Shown piece after piece: positions 1 through 10,691 of a DNA stretch of 64,000 bases. The stretch comes from Xenoacremonium recifei (Eukaryota > Ascomycota > Sordariomycetes > Hypocreales > Nectriaceae). Position 1 is the stretch's first letter; every line of letters starts with the position of its first letter. The notes below the pieces were generated by a model. It was not told where the DNA came from, ran no database searches, and worked only from the letters and a program-made list of their open reading frames with translations. The stretch is from assembly GCA_012184525.1 (NCBI GenBank), contig WOFQ01000009.1, positions 186,001 to 250,000 on the forward strand, in the 5' to 3' direction. The position numbers and the translations under genes are program-made.

Positions 1-439
1 TATTCGCGAGCCTGAGCAACGCCTTTGGCCCTTGGCCCTCTCCGCGGTCTTGTCTTGCGTCGGCCTTATGGTCTGGGGAATAGGAGCTCAGCATGATATC
101 TCGTGGGGGGGACTGGCCATCGGTCTGATGATACTGACCTTCTCATGTGTTACGGGAGGGTCGATTGCGCTGGCTTACAACGTCGATTGTTTCAAAGATA
201 TTTCAGGCGAGAGTACCTCATCTATTATCGTCATTCGGAATACTCTTGGATTCGCTATCAGTTACGGCATCACTCCTTGGTACACGAACATGGGGTTGCA
301 GAATTGCTTCATTATGGCAGGATTCCTTTCTCTGGCTTGCACGGGTACCTTCTTGTTGATGATTTGGAAAGGCAAAGCTCTTCGAAGGTACTCGGCTGAG
401 ACTTACTGGAAGTATGCCGAAAAGGCTTTCAAGCATTAG
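1..439 (+). CDS. MFS transporter, C-terminal part (truncated by window edge)
   Basis: The reading frame is open from base 2 and stops at 439, so only the last ~145 residues are present; the true start lies upstream. The visible part begins with a cytoplasmic-loop EPEQRLWPL motif, close to the PE-RLW loop signature of fungal DHA1-type major facilitator transporters of the HOL1/HOL3 group. Four hydrophobic segments follow. Between them are a conserved YNVDCFKDISGE stretch and the RNTLGFAISYGITPW motif typical of this group in the tenth and eleventh helices, then a GK-LRR basic tail. It should be a plasma-membrane proton-coupled transporter. The substrate cannot be inferred: polyamines, drugs and small organic ions are all known in the group. 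No defect is visible in the part that can be read. Confidence 0.85.
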   Translation, partial: IREPEQRLWPLALSAVLSCVGLMVWGIGAQHDISWGGLAIGLMILTFSCVTGGSIALAYNVDCFKDISGESTSSIIVIRNTLGFAISYGITPWYTNMGLQNCFIMAGFLSLACTGTFLLMIWKGKALRRYSAETYWKYAEKAFKH

Positions 440-1379
440 TAGAGTCTCTATGTCAACTCTAATCAATTCAACTCAATTCACTATTGTTTTCTTTGTGTTT
501 GTGAGAATGACCTACCCGGGAGGGACTGACTCCGGAAGAGGTATATTCCGAGCCGACACGCTAGGTCTATTATGGGTAAGTCGGATCCGGTTTTAAGCAA
601 CTTCTCCCTAACGCCTGAGGGGAAGCTTAGGGCACTTACGGGCTCTCCAGCTGCCCGAGCAGGCCCTACAAACAGCTGCTAAACATGAAAGAGAAGTCCG
701 CTTTGACAGTACAACCTCAATAAATATATATAAATACCCGCAAATTAGCAGTTGAACTCAGGCTAACTCAACTCAGTCCAAGTCTCCATAAATTCAATCC
801 AAATCCAGTTTTTGCGGTTTAGATTCGAATTGTTGGGAGCGCTGGTGGGCGGTAGCTGATAGAGAGGTTGGCAGAAAGTTTGGTGTTTGGTAGATCTTGA
901 AATCTGCTGTAAGATGAATTAGTCCGCATCGAGTTCAACAACGCTGCTAGAGTATCTAGGAAAGAGGATTTGTTTTCCAAAACAACCTCTTTGCATTATG
1001 TATTTCACCGTAATCACTGTTATCGAGGCCCTTTGGATAGCCCTTCAACTTCTCCACCGGCCCCGGCAACAGGGCGTTTTGACAACCTCGGAGCTAGGAG
1101 TTATCGAGTTAGCCAATCGGTGATTGGGCCGATCCGGAGTCTAGACTTCGGAGGAATTATGGAGGTGAATCACTCGAGAACCTGAACGTTACAACTTCAA
1201 CATCTACACGCCTCAGAGCTTTCTGACTACAAACCAAGTGCCGTCTCTGATACCACTATAGGAGATCCTCATGCAATGCTTTTGCATAAACACCACGACT
1301 ATTAATGTGACGTCGAGACAAGGAACAGATCCGCAGCGCTCATTGACCCATCCTGGGCTTCCGTCTGACCGTCATCACG
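440..1379. other. Intergenic, no gene recognised
   Basis: About 940 bases between the MFS stop and the homeobox start. It is fairly AT-rich with short CAACTCAA-type direct repeats near 455-480 and 755-775, and only small unconvincing reading frames. The last few hundred bases should hold the promoter of the homeobox gene. No clear TATA element or operator could be picked out. Confidence 0.5.
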
Positions 1380-4229
1380 ATGGCTGTCAGATCGCACCAC
1401 GACCCCGGTCTCGGCCTGGACTTGGAAGATGTTCTGGACGACAGCCTCAACTTTCTCGCATTTGATGTTGGCACGGGACCCTCGAGTTTTACTGACAGCT
1501 TGCTCGATGATCCCTTGGTTTCGCTGCCCACGAGCAGCACAGAAGATGCATTCCCTCGGGCCTCACGGAGCAATGCTGGGCCGTACAATTACAGCGCAGA
1601 ACTGATGGGAAATAGCCTGGTTGGTGCGCAAATTCTCGACTCAGGCTCAAATAGCATGTTGTTCGCCCCGAGCGCCAAGAACGAAGAAAATTTGCCGAGT
1701 CCTCATAGTCAATTGTCGAGGAACAATTTGGAAAGTTTATCGGCATTGAATAAAGAGACTAATACGGCATCTATTGGTGTAATCAATGCGAAGATCGGGG
1801 GGCGATTCTCTCGAGATGCTGTCCGCATTCTTCGGGGTTGGCTGTCCTTGAACTCCCACAATCCCTATCCTTCTGAATCGGACAAGAAGTGGTTACAAGA
1901 ACAGACTGGACTCAACAAGACTCAAATCATGAACTGGCTGGCAAATGCACGTCGAAGAAAGGCAGCCCAACTAACAAGGTCCTCTTCGCCACTTGTTCTA
2001 AACAACGCATCATCAAGACCGATGGATATTCCTCCTCCTCCACGGCAAGGAACGCCGGCGCCAAGAAGCAATCCATCGAATTTGAATCCTCTGGAACGCT
2101 GGGTCGACTCACCACCCGAGAATGAACCAGCTACGGTGACGGCTATCGCCCGTGCCGTAGCCAGTTCGCGGACGTCAAGAAGTAAGTAACCTGAGGAAAC
2201 ACGAAAAGACTGAGGTCTAATCCAGAGTATAGGTAGTTCCCGCCATTCTCGTGATGGCTCAGACGGCTCTATTGGCACAGCAAATAGTCTGGGTACACCC
2301 AGCTCACTCGCTTCTACGAACTCAGCTGCCAGTCATACGTCTCTAGGCTCATTCGGAGCTTTCAACCCAGGTCGTTCACGAAGGCGAAAACGGGCGAGGT
2401 TCAGGAATCGAATCAGCGAAAACTCACTGGCAGCGCCGTCAGGAAAGCCATTTCAATGCACTTTCTGCACCGAGACGTTCCGAACTCGTCACGATTGGCA
2501 GAGACATGAGAATTCCCTTCATCTACCACTTGAGAGATGGCTTTGCGCCCCTCATGGACCGATAATGAATCATCCTGAGACTGGAGAAAGCTGTTGTGTG
2601 TTCTGTGGGCTCGTGAGCCCAGACGAAGGGCATATACAAAGTCACAACTTCTTTGCATGCGAAGAACGTACTGTTCAAGAGCGGATGTTCAACCGTAAAG
2701 ATCATTTGAACCAACATTTACGGCTTGTCCACGACGTGAAGTTCAAGGACTGGCCGATGAAGTCTTGGAAGATGCCGACGCCTCTCATCAGATCACGTTG
2801 TGGCTTCTGCGGCGTTTTGATGAATTCCTGGGAAATTCGGGTCCATCATCTAAGCGACCACTTCAAAGCCGGGAAGACGATGGGCGAATGGAAAGGCGAT
2901 TGGGGATTTGATGCAGAAATATTAAATCTAGTGGAAAACTCAATCCCACCATGTAAGCTTTATATACATCTTTCCCACGACTGAAGTTGACTCCATATAG
3001 ATTTGGTTGAGTCAGAAAGACAAACTCCTTTTCCGTTTCGCGGTAGTCAGGCACCTGCTGAAACGCCCAGAAGTGCTTACGAGTTGATCAAGCTCGAACT
3101 GGCCTACTTCATGCAAACTTATTTTGACAAGACCTCTCGCATGCCAAATGACGAAGAGATGCACCTCGAAGCGGTGCGAATAGTGCTCGCATCGGAGGCA
3201 AGATCCCATGAGGATCAAGAAGCACCATCCTCCTGGCTGAGAGATTTGATCATGCTGTCCAATCTTGAAATTTTGAAGAGAGCGAAATTCAGTCCCTTGA
3301 GGTCTGCTGCCGATAGCAGGTTGCACGTGCTCAGAATCAATGGGAAACAAAATCTGTTTGAAGGGTGCTTGTTTGAAAGCCAACTTAGAGATTTCGTTTC
3401 AACGAATCAACTTCTAGGTCTCCCCGTTATGGAAAACGAGCTTATGGAGGAAGCTTCCCGAGTCGTCGGACGAGTTGAGCAGATCTCAGTCACGCCCTCC
3501 AACTTCATCGCGATTTGGCTAACCAAACTAATTCATACGTCTTCGGGCTGGATCAAGAACTTTTGTGAGCGTGCCGAGGTTACGCTTCAGCCTTCGGATG
3601 AGGGACCATTGCCATTCATTCGCAATTGGGGAAAGTTGGACCAGGAACTGGCCGCGTATCTTCGAATCCAGCAAGGTTCAGGTCACAACCCCGACAATGC
3701 TGAGCTCCAGAAACAGGCTCGTATCATTATCTATGGCTCTAATGATGATGACTGGCGGACACCCGCAGATGATGAGCTTTGGGTCATGGCCTTTCGGCAA
3801 CGTCACTCACTCGGCGTTGCTGACAGTCGGGTGGGCATTCCATCATCCAGTGCAGTTAGATCGTCAGGGCTCAATCCCCTAACCAACAATCCGGCCAGCT
3901 ATCCACTTGAGCTTCACGAAAACCCAGAGACCAATCCACGCTCATTTCTCCTTAAGAACGGCAGCTTCTTTCTCAATGATGCCAACTTCTATAAATGGAT
4001 GGCCGACGATCTTGAGCGCTGGGTTACCGCGACCATGTCACCAGAAAATCCAGCATGCCACGTTCCCTCAGACGAGGAGATACAGCATTATGCCAGATGC
4101 ATCGCGTATAATGACGATGACCCGTGGAATCAGACAGTTGCAGATAACGAGCAATGGCTCACTTGGTTCAAGCAAAGGGTTGGCCTGGATAAGATTGCGC
4201 AGGAGCCAGCGACCAATGGCAAGAAATAA
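1380..4229 (+). CDS. TALE-homeobox plus C2H2 zinc-finger transcription regulator
   Basis: Three exons are inferred: 1380-2181, 2233-2952 and 3001-4229 (916 aa). The GTAAGT and GTAAGC donors keep the frame exactly. Residues ~141-198 form a KN/TALE homeodomain with the helix-3 motif NWLANARRRK, where N189 is the DNA-contacting Asn. A Ser/Gly-rich linker with a basic RSRRRKRARFR patch follows. At ~341-364 there is a C2H2 finger (C343, C346, then H-W-RHE and HLPLERW), continuing into the Cys/His-rich block CCVFCGL...HNFFACEER typical of the fungal family. The C-terminal ~400 residues contain two or three related segments ending in DDxWxxTxADxEQW-like motifs, of unknown role. It should be a nuclear DNA-binding regulator. 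The targets are unknown. The start is the first in-frame ATG before the homeodomain. Confidence 0.9.
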
Positions 4230-4679
4230 CTACCACATGCTTAATGATGGGAATACCAGACCACTACCATATACATATTATACGGGGACAAATTTCCACT
4301 CAATACAATGCACAAAAGTTACGAGAAAGTAATTTTATTTCCCTTGAAGTGTCGACTTGCGGGGTCATAGGACAAGTCATCAAGGACCCCGAAAAGATCA
4401 GTGCCAGTTTTACGTAGAGGATTTGTAAATGTGCAACTGCCTATTACGAATCAGATTCATGCTATTATGACTAAGATTCTTTGGCTTGTTAGGAATATTA
4501 TTGGGCTAGTCAACTTTACAAGCCGGCCTCATCCTGAGACTGCTGCTGTTGGCACATCCCGACCGGGCCATATGGTGGACAGGACTTCAGATAAACCCGG
4601 ATGAATTCATCATGTATTTCTCATACTACGCTTATCTCGTCCTTTTTCTCGTATGATCTAATGCAACCCCGATAGCGAC
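4230..4679. other. Convergent intergenic region
   Basis: About 450 bases between the 3' ends of the homeobox gene and the zinc-cluster gene on the other strand. No coding signal was seen. It presumably holds both 3' untranslated regions. Confidence 0.5.
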
Positions 4680-6345
4680 TTAGTTGGGATAGAACTCGCC
4701 GATGAACCAAGCATCGTCGTGTGAGAATGACAAGGATTTCTGTTCTAAGGCACAAGCCATCGAAAGCGCGAGCTGCAGTCCCATCTGATGGCCTATGCCA
4801 CGCATGACGCTTGTGATCCAGCGCCGTTGTTCTAGTGTCGTTGTTCTCAGCATTCCGGAAAGGAATAGAGGCCAGAGAAGGAGGTAGCCCCCGGGCGTGG
4901 GCTCAGAACTGATGCCCTGCGTTGAAGTCGATTCTAGACGACCAGATGATGTCTGCCTAAGTCCTAGAAGGTACGGAACGCTATGACAGACCTCGTTTGC
5001 CATTGATCTCAGGACCTGGATCGAAGGCTTGAGTCTCTTCTTGTCTGCCACGGTCCCGTATTTCAGTGTCGCTGCAATAATGGCTTCATGAATGAGAAGT
5101 CGAACTGAGCGGTAGCTATTCCACATGGACGCCGTCCAGATATCGTGATAAACATCGTACTGATGATCATATGTGAATGGCTCGTTGCTAGTTGAACTAA
5201 GACTTCGATATGACTTAAACTCCCAGGAGGCGGGAAGATCCAGCTTCCATGTTTCTATCATCTTGTCTATTGGCAATAGCAAAGATGTAACGGTGGCAGG
5301 ATTTGTGATCCCTTGGTGTTTTATTTTAGCTCTGATGAGAGCGAGTCGGCCATTAATTTCTGAGAATCGATTCGAAACAATCTCCTCAGTCGCTTGCTTG
5401 GATTCGGCCCATTTACTCCATCTCTCTAACGCATATGGAAGCGGCTCTTGAAGTTGGTGACAGGTCATTACCTGTTAGCTATTAGTCACAGATCTTCTCC
5501 ATAATCGGGTCTCCAGGGAAGCTTACAACTATTCTCCGCATGTGTGTGTATAACTTCACCGCAGCTGGACTGCGAAATTGATTAGGACCTCTTAACTCGA
5601 TGCACCTGGCAGCGGCAAGTGTATGCTGGCTGAAAGATGCCATAGACTCAGAGCTAGTGTAAGCGATAGACTACAAAACGTCAGCTATGATGCACAAAAG
5701 ACGGGGGTGGGGATAAAAGATGCTTGCATCAAAGAGCCCCATTAACATGACGGCTGCAAGAGTCTGGTCCGACTTGACTTCAACGGGGTCTTGCAGGGAT
5801 ACCTGAAGTTTCTCAAGAGCCTTGCCATAATATATGTACGCTTCCGTTTTCCATTCTTGCGCAGATCGAGAATTTGCTAAAGCAGCTAGGCCAGCAGCCT
5901 TGACAATGGTGCCGAGAGAACCCTCAGAGCGCTCCTTAGCCAAAAGATTTGGGATGTACTCATGATAGCCTGACTTGTCATCTGCACTAAACACGTATTG
6001 GCAGAGAAAGTATGCCGTAGCTCTGTCTGCAACGGAAGGTGACAAATCCCTGACACGTCTAGAATAGGATGTTGTTACATCTGCGCCCTTAAGACTTTTC
6101 GAACGGGAGTTGCGGAGTACGAGAGCTGTTTGATCTCGAAAGGTGAGGTCTGTCTCAGTTGGGTACCCAGGGCAATGCCACCCAGACTTCAAACACCTGG
6201 AACATGCCGGCTCAGCTAGATCACACTGCCATTGCATAGTTAGCGTTGCACTGAAGCACTTGTTTGCATGTGGGGGTGACAATACTTTGATCTTTCTCTT
6301 CTTACAGATTGCACAGCCACGGCTGGGCTTTCCAGTATTTACCAT
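4680..6345 (-). CDS. Zn2Cys6 fungal transcription factor, with a GC-AG intron
   Basis: Exons on the minus strand are 6345-6286, 6225-5728, 5670-5527 and 5471-4680 (497 aa). Splicing the first intron joins CAICKKRKIK to CDLAEPACSRC, completing the Cys6 binuclear zinc cluster (C11, C14, C21, C28, C31, C38) right at the N-terminus. The second intron (57 nt) has a GCAAGC donor, a GCTGAC branch and a TAG acceptor; it removes a stretch that would otherwise end in a stop and yields a continuous SMASFSQHTLAAARCIELRGP segment of the fungal-specific middle region. The rest is the helical region of zinc-cluster activators, shorter than the common 600-700 aa. It should act in the nucleus on CGG-type half sites. 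No clustered target genes are evident. Confidence 0.85.
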
Positions 6346-7267
6346 TTTTGTTATTATATTTTGACGAGAGATGAACCAGTTGCCTTGGGAGTGACAAGTA
6401 CTTTAATATTTTTCATCGTCGGTTCCCTCACTCGCGAAGATGAGTTGACGATTTCTCGCGTTCAGCGGATTTGCGGGCCTCTTTTCAGCCCTACCTGCAA
6501 GGCCCACCATCACCCATCTGTCAGGAGTTTTGACGGAAGGCCCCAGGGTCAGCCTTGACGCAACAAATGGGGCTGCTCAACGGCTCGGTAGTTGTTAAAC
6601 GAATGCGATGGAGCAGTCAATGCCGGCATGGACTCCGCAGGTGATGTATTGCGGTCTGCATGCTGCCATAGTTGAGAAAACGAGGGGACGATCCCAGTAG
6701 AGGCTTCGTTCGTTGGAGAGGGAATTCGATGCGAGCCGGCCAATCACAATCCCGTGTTTGGATACATCCTCCCGCACCATGCCGAACGTTTTTCGACCCT
6801 TGTCTCTTAGCGTTCTGACATCAGCGCCCTCGGATTCGTTTACGTACCAGGCAGCTTACTTCTGAACAGTCGAAGCCTCGCACTCGGATGCTTACAATCA
6901 GTTTTAGATCGGCCGCCTTGAGTGAGTTGTTTCCTAAACCTGCGCTAGTTACTTCAGTGAATCGCTGTGAGATGTGAACCTTGGCTAAGGTCAGACAATT
7001 TTTGCCCTTGTAAGTCGGGCGAAGCAATTTTATGCTAGAATAAGGCTTTGAAGGCCCAAAAACTACCACATTAAGTTCAGGGGCTGTCCAGTGAGCCAAT
7101 CTGGCGCGGACACTTAACAGCCTTTATTGGCGAGCGTAGAGGCTCACTTATTAGACTGAAGAGACCTATTCCATCTTAAAGAACTTCAGCTATCGCTTCA
7201 ATCGCTAGATAATTACTAGTATAGGAACCCTCAGTTGACAAAAAATACAAAAATGTCTCTACTGGCA
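6346..7267. other. Intergenic, promoter side of the zinc-cluster gene
   Basis: About 920 bases, moderately GC-balanced, without a convincing reading frame on either strand. It contains the promoter of the zinc-cluster gene (near 6346) and the 3' flank of the caspase-pseudokinase gene. Nothing else is recognised. Confidence 0.5.
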
Positions 7268-9614
7268 CTAGATCCTTCTCACAGCTCTCCCCATCAACTC
7301 AACGACGTTCTTCTGAAAGTACCTCTGGGCATCATATTCGGATAAGCCTTTTGTTGCAGCATCAAAGTCTAGGCAAGTCAAGATGCTGCGCGCAAAGACT
7401 GCACCCACCTGGTGAGGTAACATCTTTTCACATTTATCCCTAAGGAGCTGAGCCACCTCCGATGAGTTGATTTGTTCCTTTTCCTTCTCCTTTTCCAGAT
7501 AAGACTTGAGAACCGCGCCAACGTCTTTCCAAAGCGCTATCTCGAGTAGAACTACACCCAATGAATAAACGTCGTGACTCTTTTTGAAGCGGGCTGAGGG
7601 TTTGCCCCATCGCTCTGGGATGCGGTATAAATTATTGATTTGCGAGTAGTCTTCGTCCAGGTAGGTAGTACCATCTCCGGCACGACTGTATTCGAAGCCA
7701 AACAGCAATGGGGTTGTGAGGTCAAAATTTCCAAGACGAGGGGAAGCTAAGTCTTGGTCGCCCTCATCTGAAGACTCCTGGGTCGAAAATATCTCCGATG
7801 TGGCAGCAAAGGCTATGTTGTTGCTCCGGATACTTTTGTGCACCCATCCGACGCGATGGTAATGCTCAACGGCAGTAGTCAACGCCCAGGCAAGATATAT
7901 GCGATGACCAAGAGGAACGAACTTGTGCATCTTATACAGCTCAATGAGTGTCACAACACCGCCGCCGTCACCAGACTCAAATGTGGGAGGTAGGTGGAAT
8001 GCGAGACCAAGCTTCTGATTCCGGCGGTCTCTGAAGAACCCCGCGCATGGTAGGATGTGAAATCCCTTTCGCTTAGGGTGGCAGAGCAGTCCAGTCATCC
8101 TGCGTGCTTGGTGCAGTGTCTGTGGTTGTGGATCGCCGCTGTGATCGCTTGCCTCCTTGTACTTGTACGTCTCTATAACGACCGCTTGACCCGATACCGT
8201 GCCATATTTGAACCGGTTTTGGCGTAACTTGCCACTGGAGTCTCCTCGACGTTTCACGGGTTGGAGGATAATCGTTTCCCTAGTTATCTCGATGCTGTGG
8301 AGGCACGGATCTTCGTTGAGAATGGCTTGGCGAAGCAGGAGCGCGGCGTTGGCGTCAGCGGCTGCGAGAAGGTAAGGAAGGCCGTCATCGCCGGCTACGT
8401 CTTGAGAGCCTCCTCTTGTGTTATCCTGAAGAAGTAAAGGTGTCTCGATCGCAGTACAGACAGTTGACACAGTCTCTTCTATGTCTTCTAATGATCGTTG
8501 AACAACCTCTGCTTTCTCAGTAGTTGCAATTGGAGTTGAATCGTTTGCGCACTCGGCTGCCAAAGCTATGGCGGTGTTTAACCCTCGTATACGCCGTAAG
8601 ATCTCATCCCTGGCTGACTGGGACAATTCGTCGAAGATTGATCCTTTGGGAAACGCTTCTTGTATTCGACGGGCTCGACTGACGATGGCCTCAATGCTGA
8701 CGGCCGTGACATGGCTTGGGGCTGCACTCTTCAGCCACTCAGCTATTTGGGTACCCGTTACATCGCCTGAGAGAGATGCCCTGAATAGAAGGTAGCCGGA
8801 GGGTTTTTGCATGAACCCTTGGCTATGCTGGAGAGGCTGGAGTCGAATGTTGGTGGGGGATTCTCGAACAAAATTGTGAAAGACGGGCGTCACTGGAAAT
8901 CTCAGTGTCAGACCTATGCGTTTCAAACATTGCTAGGTGCATACCCGTAATCTTTCTATCTTCCCTTATTTCAGAACATAGATTCTCGGATGAGATGCCT
9001 TCATTGGCATGCTTCTTGAGGAGCCTGGTGAGTATCGTTGTGAACGAGTGTGGCCCTGGCACAGGTGTTTGCGTCGTGCTCGACATCTCTGATCTTCTGG
9101 CATCCTTGGCCGAGGCTGAGGCTGCGATCAGTTCGAACCGACTGCCCTCATTCTTAGATCCCACGGCGATGAGTGACGCGTGACAGCAGTCTAGGATAAG
9201 CAGGACGTCACCTGGGGCCGAAAACAAAATTTGCTGCCCTACATTCCACGGAAGTGCGGGCTCGCTCTTGTCTTCGAAAGGCATCCACTCGGCATGGCCA
9301 TGCTTATTAGGACTACAGTGGCCGGCATAGTAGACAATGATCAAACTTCCTTGCCAGGACTGGTTCTTGACGAAGTCGGCAATCTCAGCGTTGAGGCGCT
9401 GGCGGCATGACTTGTCGGCGGGGATGCGAAAGACGATGGTGTTGTAGTTGTAGGTTGTTTCAAACACTGTTCGGAGGTCTTGGACTTCCTTTTCCACACG
9501 TTCAAGATCATTTTTATCCCAGTGGATGAGTAGGACGTTGACTTGCGTGTATGGGTCACGCAGGCCTGGCTCGATGCCACTGTTGAACGATTGAACAATA
9601 TCGGAATCGGCCAT
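7268..9614 (-). CDS. Caspase-like protease fused to a degenerate protein kinase
   Basis: Exons 9614-8945 and 8892-7268 (764 aa). The 52-nt intron (GTATGC donor, CTGAC branch, CAG acceptor) joins the halves in frame as RKITVTPVFHNF. Residues ~20-230 are a caspase-fold (metacaspase/C14-like) peptidase: the catalytic His lies in YYAGHC (H99) and the Cys in LDCCHAS (C144). After a helical linker (~300-430) comes a kinase-like domain in which the catalytic loop HRDxKxxN reads HKSIRSNN and the DFG position reads NFDL, while the DVYSLGVVLLEI segment is intact. It is therefore probably a pseudokinase. A lysine/glutamate-rich stretch EKEKEKE lies near the end. The ATG at 9614 is preferred over an upstream TTG. 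Comparable fungal proteins are linked to regulated cell death and self/non-self recognition, which is inference here. Substrates are unknown. Confidence 0.82.
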
Positions 9615-9946
9615 TTGACGCAACAGCTTTAGCACGCGGAAGAAGAAAAGATTTTGCAAAAGAAGCAGATTAGGCTGAAGACGCGCACCAGCGGAAAAAA
9701 GTATTTGCTATGCAGTGTGACACGCTGGAACGAGGCCTATCACGCGGGGGTGTCTGAGTTGTCAATGTGCATTTTCTCTTCCGTCAGCCACCAACAGTGA
9801 GAGCTGTTATCGGGCACCGAGATTACCCGAGCAGAGCCTGAAAAGCAGCAAGCCGCCTGCAGGTATATATCCCACGGCAATTGCCCCAAGTCTTGTGTCC
9901 GATGCTCACCTTTCCCTGTGTTTTGTAAAGTCCAAGATTCGTGACC
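9615..9946. promoter_or_regulatory. Short divergent promoter region
   Basis: 332 bases separate the start of the caspase-pseudokinase gene (minus) from the start of the small protein gene (plus), so both promoters must share this space. No TATA box or strong palindrome was seen. Confidence 0.45.
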
Positions 9947-10392
9947 ATGCCGGAGCCCGACAATCCGCGCCGCCGAACCAGGCCTGAGGACTCGTCGGAA
10001 GATGAGGAGGCAAGGAGACACCGATTCCTGCACTTTCATGCGCACTGACACTCACTCAGCCCCAGACAAGCTTCTCGGAGAATGCGAAAGGTCGCTACCG
10101 TTCACGCGTCGAAGAGTATGCCAATAAGGCAGACGTGAGTGATAAACCCACGACTGCCACGTTAGAATAGGTGACTGATCCTAGCTGAATCGCCCTGCAG
10201 TGGCCCCGCGAGCCACTGTACCAAGTCGGAGAAACCGTTTACATACAAGTCACTCAAGGACAGCAGCCCGCAGGTCCATATATTATAATCTCGAACGACT
10301 TTGAGAATGCCACGTACCAGCTCAAACGATTGGATAATGGCGAGAGGCATCCAGTGGCGGTACCCGAGAGAAGCCTGCGAGTCCCCTTGTGA
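9947..10392 (+). CDS. Small uncharacterised three-exon protein (107 aa)
   Basis: Inferred exons: 9947-10009, 10066-10134 and 10201-10392. The first intron has a GCAAGG donor (GC-AG class), a CTGAC branch 12 nt from the end and a CAG acceptor. The second is GTGAGT...CTGCAG with a GCTGAAT branch. The protein starts MPEPDNPRRRTRPEDSSEDEE, an acidic/basic disordered head. It continues with a charged TSFSENAKGRYRSRVEEYAN segment and ends in a compact beta-like domain: LYQVGETVYIQV..., GPYIIISNDF, YQLKRLDNGERHPV and a final ESL-like turn. Each frame joins without a stop and the pattern of turns looks selected. The last domain resembles small beta-barrel (chromo-barrel or SH3-like) folds, but I do not recognise a named family. 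An alternative acceptor 6 nt upstream would add two residues. Confidence 0.6.
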
Positions 10393-10691
10393 TTTGCTGC
10401 AGGTAGGGCTACAGGGAGGCGCAGCCAGGCTCAGCGGCCTGAGCTACGGAGGCCGATGGAGTCCGTCGCGCCAGTGGGATGCACTTCAGTACCGCATGAA
10501 TGAGGAGGCCCTTGAAAATTGCGCAATTCACCGAGAAGAGGCGGGTTCGACGATGGCTGAGCTGTTTTTTAAAAGACTGTGCGACTTGGTGAACCTTCTG
10601 CTTAGAGAAGTTGCCTTTAATCGTTGAAGCTCAGAAGAATATCAAGACCATTTCACTATCGCCTTGGCAAACCTTTCGGTGATTGAACGGG
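10393..10691. other. Intergenic
   Basis: Roughly 300 bases between the small protein gene and the DUF6594 gene. An unsupported reading frame crosses it. It is taken as the 3' flank of the first and the promoter of the second. Confidence 0.4.
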
